17,127 bases of DNA from Candidatus Falkowbacteria bacterium RIFCSPLOWO2_12_FULL_45_13. Lineage in GTDB: Bacteria > Patescibacteriota > Patescibacteriia > Patescibacteriales > GWC2-42-12. Location: NCBI GenBank assembly GCA_001778055.1, contig MFFY01000040.1:1-17127 (forward strand), in the 5' to 3' direction. A program made the position numbers and the translations under genes. Within the stretch, counting starts at the first letter, position 1. Each line of letters opens with the position of its first letter. The notes under the pieces are model-generated. The model had not been told where the DNA came from. It made no database searches and saw only the letters and a list, made by a program, of their open reading frames with translations. Shown here in pieces: positions 13,295 to 17,127 of this stretch.

Positions 13295-13702
13295 TACAAA
13301 CTTAGTAACTTAAATTTAATAAATAAAATTGTAGGACTTAATTATCAGTTAAGAAGAACTAACCTTGATTTAGATAATTTATATAAAAGTTATTGGGGGG
13401 TGATATTTAAAATTGATTCCATACAAGATAAACAACAAAGGGAAATTGATTTGCAGAAATATCATGAAACAATTTTTCAAACCCTCAAACAAATTAAAAA
13501 TAATTATGAACCCCTCATGAACAATTTAGTTGATGTTTTGGCTAATGTAAAGGTGGCCGCTAATGTTAGATTCCACTCCCTTTTTGGTTATCTAAATTTG
13601 CTTTTGATGGATATTTTTCCAAAAATGAGTTATGAAGCTATCGAAAAAGAAAAAGAGCGTTTGAAAAAACAGATTGCAGAAAGGACAATAAAACATAATT
13701 GA
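13295..13702 (+). pseudogene. Unrecognised gene fragment joined to the recombinase remnant
   Basis: The open frame 13034-13702 (222 codons) is chimeric. Its first 87 codons are antisense to the recombinase remnant and look unlike protein (Ser/Leu/Pro-rich). From about 13295 the product becomes a plausible helical protein: YKLSNLNLINKIVGLNYQLR, then DKQQREIDLQKYHETIFQTL and a C-terminal charged helix ending KEKERLKKQIAERTIKHN. No start codon and no ribosome binding site lie near the change point, so I read it as the 3' part of a gene whose 5' end was lost at the junction near 13290. The function is unknown. Base composition is more AT-rich than the housekeeping genes, in keeping with a mobile-element origin. 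Confidence 0.5.
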
Positions 13703-13780
13703 GAAATTTGGCTAATGAAACGATAAAAAGCTAGTAGGTTGGCCGCCCTTTTTGGATTTTATGAATATTTTATCTATTTA

Positions 13781-13789
13781 TGCTATAAT
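13781..13789 (+). promoter_or_regulatory. Extended -10 promoter upstream of the NYN gene
   Basis: TGCTATAAT is a perfect -10 with the TGn extension, but no good -35 is seen. It lies 150 bases before the NYN start and just upstream of a second, better-spaced promoter. Confidence 0.5.
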
Positions 13790-13810
13790 AGACTTAGATG
13801 TGGATAAGTC

Positions 13811-13839
13811 TTGACAAGCAAAAATTTATAGAGTAATAT
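13811..13839 (+). promoter_or_regulatory. Sigma-70-type promoter for the NYN leader
   Basis: TTGACA (13811-13816), a 17-base spacer and TAATAT (13834-13839) make one of the best promoter matches in the window. The transcript would start near 13846 and run through the leader ORF and hairpin into the NYN gene. Confidence 0.7.
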
Positions 13840-13869
13840 TGCCTTACTAGAAGTATTGGAGAAAGATAG

Positions 13870-13938
13870 ATGAAACTCCTTTATTTTACTAACACCACCC
13901 ACTCTGTCTCCGCAAGGGGGCACGGTGGGTTTTATTAA
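13870..13938 (+). CDS. Possible 22-residue leader peptide
   Basis: ATG at 13870 is preceded at proper distance by GGAGA (13858-13862), one of the few good Shine-Dalgarno motifs here. The product would be MKLLYFTNTTHSV followed by SARGHGGFY. Its second half is encoded within the strong hairpin at 13897-13930, and it ends two bases before the NYN ATG. There is no run of one amino acid typical of amino-acid attenuators, though Thr/Asn/His cluster at 7-11. The alternative is that this is simply an untranslated leader or a small RNA of about 90 bases. Confidence 0.35.
   Translation: MKLLYFTNTTHSVSARGHGGFY
13897..13934 (+). terminator. Strong hairpin with GCAA tetraloop before NYN gene (attenuator-like)
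   Basis: Arms 13897-13911 and 13916-13930 form 15 positions with one mismatch, closed by a GCAA tetraloop and followed by TTTATT. It looks like a rho-independent terminator placed 10 bases before a start codon. TCTCC in its left arm (13907-13911) is complementary to the leader GGAGA at 13858-13862, which would allow an alternative fold. Confidence 0.65.
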
Positions 13939-13940
13939 AT

Positions 13941-14495
13941 ATGAATGATTTAGATAAAAGAGTAGCCGTCTTTATTGATGGCAGTAATTTATATCATAAA
14001 TTAAAAGAAATTAAGATAGAGAATACTTTGGATTTTGATTATAAAGGGTTAGCCGATATTTTAGCGCGAGGCAGAAAAGTAGTTTCTTATCGATATTACG
14101 TTGGAGTTGTGAGGGCAAAGCTCGGGGACGAGAAAGCAAATCAAATGAGAGCCGGACAGCAAAAGCTATTTAGTAATTTAGAAAGTAGAGGATTTTTGGT
14201 AGAGCAAGGCTATTTAATGGAAAATAATGGTAAATTTCACGAAAAAGGCGTAGATGTAAAAATCGCAACCGATATGTTAACCGGAGCTTATGAAAATAAA
14301 TACGATGTTGCGATTCTTATTTCATCTGACACCGACCTTATTCCAGTTATAAGGCATATTAATTTTTTAAAAAAAGAAATTGAATATATTGGTTTTTCTC
14401 ATAATCCAAGTTTTGGGTTACAAAAAAATGTTACTCTTTCAAGGCTTTTGATAAAAGATGATTTGGCTCAATTTTTAGCTAAAACATTAATTTAG
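13941..14495 (+). CDS. NYN-domain (LabA/DUF88-type) putative ribonuclease
   Basis: 184 residues forming a PIN-like NYN domain, a fold of metal-dependent RNases. Expected acidic residues are visible: Asp13 in VFIDGSNLYH, Asp105 and Asp111 in EKGVDVKIATDML, and Asp130/Asp132 in ISSDTDLIPVI. The region GFLVEQGYLMENNGKFHEKG fits the DUF88 pattern in which the second strand leads into the basic-Gly-Val-Asp motif. No other domain is attached. It has its own promoter(s), a leader hairpin and no Shine-Dalgarno sequence at its start. It lies in an accessory-looking stretch next to the recombinase scar, so it may have arrived with a mobile element. The RNA substrate is unknown. Confidence 0.85.
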   Translation: MNDLDKRVAVFIDGSNLYHKLKEIKIENTLDFDYKGLADILARGRKVVSYRYYVGVVRAKLGDEKANQMRAGQQKLFSNLESRGFLVEQGYLMENNGKFHEKGVDVKIATDMLTGAYENKYDVAILISSDTDLIPVIRHINFLKKEIEYIGFSHNPSFGLQKNVTLSRLLIKDDLAQFLAKTLI

Positions 14496-14563
14496 GTTAT
14501 TTAATTAATGAATTAATCTAACAGTATGGGCTGCTAACTGAAAAAGGCCAATTTTGCCAAAAA

Positions 14564-14602
14564 AGTCCGATTTCTATTTTAAGACAGTCCGATTTCTATT
14601 TT
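14564..14602. repeat. Two 17-base direct repeats upstream of the HU promoter
   Basis: AGTCCGATTTCTATTTT occurs at 14564-14580 and 14586-14602, perfect and 22 bases apart, close to two helical turns. They lie 26-64 bases upstream of the -35 box. This is the arrangement of a regulator or UP-type site; it could also be a simple duplication. Confidence 0.75.
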
Positions 14603-14627
14603 TAAATGACACAACTAATACAATTTA

Positions 14628-14656
14628 TTGGCTTTTTTAGAAAAATGGTGTATAAT
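14628..14656 (+). promoter_or_regulatory. Promoter of the HU gene
   Basis: TTGGCT (14628-14633), a 17-base spacer and TATAAT (14651-14656) fit the sigma-70 consensus well. Transcription would begin near 14663. Because the promoter lies inside the longer open frame that begins at 14606, it supports the internal start at 14729. Confidence 0.75.
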
Positions 14657-14728
14657 ACCAATAGATACAGATTTATAAACAATTTAATAATAACTTCCCG
14701 CGTTAAGCGGGGTGTAAAAAGTAAAATT

Positions 14729-15010
14729 ATGTCAAAACTGACCAAGTCTCAATTATTAGACGCCATGGCTGCCGAAACCGCCATGAGCAAGAAGGACGTA
14801 GCTAGTTTTATGGAAAAGTTAGCTAATTTAGCCATTAGCGAGGTTAAAAAGAACGGCGAATTTGTGCTTCCTGGTTTAGGAAAACTGGTTAAAATTAACC
14901 GTGCCGCAAGAATGGGCAGAAACCCGGCCACTGGCGAATCTATCCAAATTAAAGCTAAAACCGTGGTTAAGTTTAAAGTCGCCAAAGCAGCCAAAGAAGC
15001 GGTATTGTAA
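14729..15010 (+). CDS. HU-family DNA-binding protein
   Basis: Histone-like nucleoid protein of 93 residues. It opens MSKLTKSQLLDAMAAETAMS (dimerisation helices), continues VASFMEKLANLAISEVKKNG, then EFVLPGLGKLVKI and the DNA-binding beta arm RAARMGRNPATGESIQIKAK with the conserved Asn-Pro tip, ending VVKFKVAKAAKEAV. All parts of HU/IHF are present and the length is normal. A start at 14606 would add 41 atypical residues encoded across the promoter, so it is rejected. The gene stands alone, with its own promoter upstream and a strong terminator downstream. It is likely abundant, compacting the small chromosome. Whether it acts as HU or a specialised paralogue cannot be told. Confidence 0.94.
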   Translation: MSKLTKSQLLDAMAAETAMSKKDVASFMEKLANLAISEVKKNGEFVLPGLGKLVKINRAARMGRNPATGESIQIKAKTVVKFKVAKAAKEAVL

Positions 15011-15024
15011 AACATTATTGCTAT

Positions 15025-15090
15025 TCCGGTCAAAGCCTGCTCCGGACTCTGTGATCCGGGCAACCGCCTGCCTGCCGGACAGGTGGGTCA
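15025..15090. repeat. GC-rich palindromic repeat after the HU gene
   Basis: Contains CCGGA/TCCGG (15042-15046 with 15055-15059) and a second palindrome around CCTGCCGGACAGG (15072-15084). The CCTGCC/GGCAGG core also appears in the repeat at 1015-1029, so this is probably another dispersed element. Confidence 0.55.
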
Positions 15091-15107
15091 TCAGTGAAAA
15101 AGTACAA

Positions 15108-15152
15108 AATAACACCCAGCCCCAGTTTCTTAAACTGGGGCTGGGTGTTATT
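15108..15152. terminator. Bidirectional rho-independent terminator
   Basis: Perfect 21-bp stem (15108-15128 with 15132-15152) and a three-base loop, core CCCAGCCCCAG. It lies between the convergent HU gene (plus) and the surface-protein genes (minus). The top strand ends in TTATTATTT, and the bottom strand in TTATTTTG, so both directions can be served. Confidence 0.9.
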
Positions 15153-15171
15153 ATTTATCTGTATTGTGCCT

Positions 15172-15213
15172 TTATCTTTTAGCTCCCGAATAAGCGATGG
15201 CCCTAACGATATC
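15172..15213 (-). pseudogene. Orphan C-terminal tail of a surface-protein paralogue
   Basis: Minus-strand reading gives DIVRAIAYSGAKR and a stop, identical in protein to the last 13 residues of the intact gene that ends at 15250. Nearly every codon differs silently (for example GAT ATC GTT AGG against GAT ATT GTC AGA). Upstream, the frame meets a TAG inside the palindrome at 15215-15244. It is the remnant of a diverged paralogue, not a recent duplication. Confidence 0.8.
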
Positions 15214-15214
15214 C

Positions 15215-15244
15215 TCCGCCTACGCTGAAGCTTCGGCGGACAAG
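15215..15244. repeat. Palindromic element at the duplicated tail
   Basis: TCCGCC and GGCGGA close a palindrome with inner TAC-GCT-GA-AGC-TTC pairing. It sits exactly between the orphan tail and the intact gene. Positions 15218-15244 match the map insertion (425-451) at 22 of 27 bases, and its arms match those flanking the inner tRNA at 12355 and 12444. Confidence 0.75.
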
Positions 15245-15249
15245 CAGGC

Positions 15250-16536
15250 TTATCTCTTGGCTCCGCTATAGGCTATCGCTCTGACAATATCCCAAGCCAA
15301 AGCTGAAACCGGCGTGTGGCCGTAAATCGCTTTAAAGCTCTTGATGGCGGCCCTTTCACTATTCAGATTTCTGTTGCCTGGCCTTAAACCATAAGAGATG
15401 ACAGTTACCGCGGCATTATCATTCGGCTGCTGCATATCGGGAATTTTCTTGTAGACTTTCTTGAATTCAACCTTGGCCTTTTCTTCCGCGGCCGCGCTTC
15501 TGGCGGTCGGCCATCTGCCATTGCCGATTTTAATCGCATCAGACCATTCGCTTTCCGTGGACGGCACTTTGCCAAAAGCCGACTTATAAGAATTCACCAC
15601 GCCGGCTCTTTCGCCCGCGCCTAAAATTTTAGTGGTTGGAGTGCCGTAATTAACGAAATTGGTAATGGCGGCTTTCATTTCAGCCGTAACGTTCTTTAAA
15701 CCGCTGACTAAGGGAGTGGTGTATTTGGACGAAGCGCTGGCTTCAGCTTTAGCGTCTTGCATGGCTTTGACGGCGGCTAAAACTTGTTGAACGTTACGAC
15801 CGGCGATAGTGGCGGCTTCAGCCACGATGTTCTTAATCTGCTCGCTGGCGCTGGCCGGCGTAGCTGGAGTAGCTGGAGTGGCCGGCGTAGCTGGAGTAGC
15901 TGGAGTTTCGGTGGGCGTGGCCGGAGTGGCCGGAGTGGCCGGAGTGGCTGGAGTGGCTGGAGTGGCGGGTGATCCGCCGCCGACGACGCCACCACCACCT
16001 CCGCTAACGGCCGGAGGATTGCAGGTAGTTGAAGTGCTGGCTGAAGCTGCTGATAAGGTATAGGTGCCGCTACAAGTAGCCACGCCGCAGGTGGGCAAGG
16101 TGTAGGTGCCGTCATTTTGGTAGTAAGTGCTGGCGCCAGTTTGGGTAGCGCAAAGCGTGGAGCAATCAGAGGTGGTGGAGGGATAAACCGTGTAGGTATC
16201 GGCAGTGGTGGGCAGAGTAACATAGCTGGTGCCGAGGCTGGTGTTGTTGGCGCAAGCTTTAAGCGTGCCGCTGGAGTTATTTACTTTAATGCTTAAAACC
16301 GAAGAATTTGACGAGCCAACTTTAAAGGTGCCAGGATTGGTTACGGTGAAGGTACCGCCGGAAAAAATCCAGCTTTCAGCCGTGGAGCCGTTTAGTATGA
16401 TCATATTAACATCGGCCACGTCGCCGTCAACCGCTTCAACCGTAATATTAGCGTCAGCCACAAAGTCAGTTGTTGCCGCTATGACCGGAAGAGCCAAAAA
16501 TAAAGCCAATACAGTTACTACTAGAAATTTTTTCAT
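15250..16536 (-). CDS. Secreted surface protein with Cys-rich head, Pro-Ala-Thr linker and three C-terminal repeats
   Basis: 428 residues. A clear signal peptide (MKKFLVVTVLALFLALPVIA, cleavage likely before Ala21) is followed by a beta-rich Ser/Thr region to about 175 with six cysteines (KAC, DCSTLC, PTCGVATC, TTC), enough for three disulfides. A Gly run (GGGGGVVGGG) and a Pro-Ala-Thr tract at about 189-226 form the linker. The C-terminal 125 residues hold three degenerate repeats of about 35: ERAGVVNSYKSAFGKVPSTE with IKIGNGRWP; EKAKVEFKKVYKKIPDM with YGLRP; ERAAIKSFKAIYGHTPVSAL with IAYSGAKR. I associate this end domain with CPR cell-surface proteins, but its function is not known to me. 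It lies 42 bases after another surface-protein gene and is read toward the shared terminator. Confidence 0.85.
   Translation of the reverse strand: MKKFLVVTVLALFLALPVIAATTDFVADANITVEAVDGDVADVNMIILNGSTAESWIFSGGTFTVTNPGTFKVGSSNSSVLSIKVNNSSGTLKACANNTSLGTSYVTLPTTADTYTVYPSTTSDCSTLCATQTGASTYYQNDGTYTLPTCGVATCSGTYTLSAASASTSTTCNPPAVSGGGGGVVGGGSPATPATPATPATPATPATPTETPATPATPATPATPATPASASEQIKNIVAEAATIAGRNVQQVLAAVKAMQDAKAEASASSKYTTPLVSGLKNVTAEMKAAITNFVNYGTPTTKILGAGERAGVVNSYKSAFGKVPSTESEWSDAIKIGNGRWPTARSAAAEEKAKVEFKKVYKKIPDMQQPNDNAAVTVISYGLRPGNRNLNSERAAIKSFKAIYGHTPVSALAWDIVRAIAYSGAKR
15852..15968 (-). repeat. Nine-base minisatellite encoding Pro-Ala-Thr
   Basis: About a dozen 9-base units (ACTCCAGCC and silent variants on the coding strand) are broken once by a Thr-Glu step. 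The units keep the frame, so length changes would only lengthen or shorten the linker of the surface protein. Confidence 0.9.
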
Positions 16537-16578
16537 AGTTTTAATTGAATTATTGCTAGGCTTTTAACCTAACAGGCT

Positions 16579-17127
16579 TTATTTAATGGCCATCCATGAC
16601 CAGGTTTTTGACGGTCCATTAATGGGTGTATTGGTCGCGTTGAATAAAGTAATCTCAATATAGCCGGCCGTAGTCGAAGCGCTGGCTCCTTTAAATACTA
16701 ACCAGTTATCTCCAGAAATTTCGTCAGAAGGCGGGGTAACAAAAACTTTATAAGCGCTTGTCAAGCCAGTAGCGGAACAGCTTGTGCTAACCGCGCTGCT
16801 GGTCGCTGCGGCAATCGATTGCGGATCCACGGCGCAAGTTCCCCACAGTAATCCAGAAACCGTTGTTCCTCCTCCAAAGTTAGCCAAGGTTGAAGAGGCG
16901 TTGCCAATAACTACCGGCACGCCGGCTTGGCCGATATTAACCCTGGTAGCGGTGGTGGTGCCGAGGCTTAGAGTGCCGGCATCAACCGTGTCCAAACCGT
17001 AAGCGGCTGGAACCTGGAGTGTTCCCAGAACCTTGGTGGTGGCCTGCGTGCCGCCGATGTTAATGGTGGTGGCCGTGGTGGTGCCGATGTTTAGTGCGCC
17101 AGCCGCAGTCAGATCTAAACCATAAAA
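16579..17127 (-). CDS. C-terminal part of a large repeat-containing surface protein (truncated by window)
   Basis: The frame is open from the window edge to the stop at 16579-16581; the 5' part is missing, so the TTG at 16993-16995 is not the real start. At least 182 residues are seen. Two repeats begin YGLDLTAAGALNIGTTTATT and YGLDTVDAGTLSLGTTTATR, each followed by a VNIG/INIG and VVIG-like turn. This Gly/Thr/Ala beta pattern resembles fibre or surface-layer stalk repeats. After GNASSTLANFGGGTT a different C-terminal domain follows, with two cysteines (GTCAVD, STSCSA), IEITLFNATNTPINGPSKTW and the end SWMAIK. It may be co-transcribed with the next surface gene 42 bases on. Anchoring and function are unknown. 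Confidence 0.75.
   Translation of the reverse strand, partial: FYGLDLTAAGALNIGTTTATTINIGGTQATTKVLGTLQVPAAYGLDTVDAGTLSLGTTTATRVNIGQAGVPVVIGNASSTLANFGGGTTVSGLLWGTCAVDPQSIAAATSSAVSTSCSATGLTSAYKVFVTPPSDEISGDNWLVFKGASASTTAGYIEITLFNATNTPINGPSKTWSWMAIK

Noticed and set aside
13916..13930. Second att copy of the tRNA-Trp 3' end
   Set aside because: Only a GGCACGG-like stretch matches, and it is part of the leader hairpin; too short to support an att site.
14606..14728. Upstream start for the HU gene
   Set aside because: The extension covers a good promoter whose transcript would begin downstream, and HU proteins start at MSKLTK-like sequence.
15852..15968. CRISPR array
   Set aside because: The 9-base units have no spacers and are coding; no other regularly spaced repeat array was seen.
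15777..16223. 148-codon minus and overlapping plus-strand frames in the surface gene
   Set aside because: They are by-products of the nine-base Pro-Ala-Thr repeat, open in several frames.

Overview
The window looks like chromosomal DNA from a Candidate Phyla Radiation (Patescibacteria) bacterium, probably of the Parcubacteria/Falkowbacteria kind. This is inference from gene style, not from a phylogeny. The signs are compact housekeeping genes, start codons mostly without a Shine-Dalgarno sequence, a five-helix membrane protein of the DUF5671 type, secreted repeat proteins with a C-terminal domain I associate with CPR surface proteins, and many palindromic spacers. TGA is used as a stop (map, fba), so the code is standard and not the UGA=Gly code of Gracilibacteria/SR1.

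Layout. 1-2570: map, ruvX and recO, separated by MITE-like inverted repeats. 2571-4700: aspS behind a repeat-filled spacer. 4735-6880: two small proteins (one winged-helix), a DUF5671-like membrane protein and a YbaK-like deacylase. 7008-9394: scpA, scpB and a D,D-carboxypeptidase (chromosome condensation and cell wall). 9516-11247: tpiA and fba, two consecutive glycolytic enzymes. 11343-12215: a membrane-anchored TPR protein. 12324-13032: an RNA block with a tRNA-Thr nested inside another tRNA-Thr, then tRNA-Tyr, rpmG and tRNA-Trp. 13033-13702: a decayed scar holding the antisense C-terminus of a large serine recombinase fused to an unrecognised gene fragment. 13781-15010: a promoter/leader/attenuator-like segment, a NYN-domain RNase-like gene, and an HU gene with its own promoter. 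15108-15152: a strong bidirectional terminator. 15172-17127, minus strand: a fragment of a surface-gene tail, a secreted three-repeat surface protein, and the C-terminus of a second large surface protein running off the window.

The most interesting theme is palindromic sequence entering genes. One GC-rich palindrome family seems to recur in three places: inside map, as a 36-codon in-frame insertion between the first two metal ligands; as short arms flanking the inner tRNA that interrupts the anticodon loop of the outer tRNA-Thr; and at the junction of a duplicated surface-protein tail. Separately, at least five spacers hold long AT-rich hairpins built from short repeated words. The word differs from spacer to spacer, and the right arm often ends a few bases before the next start codon.
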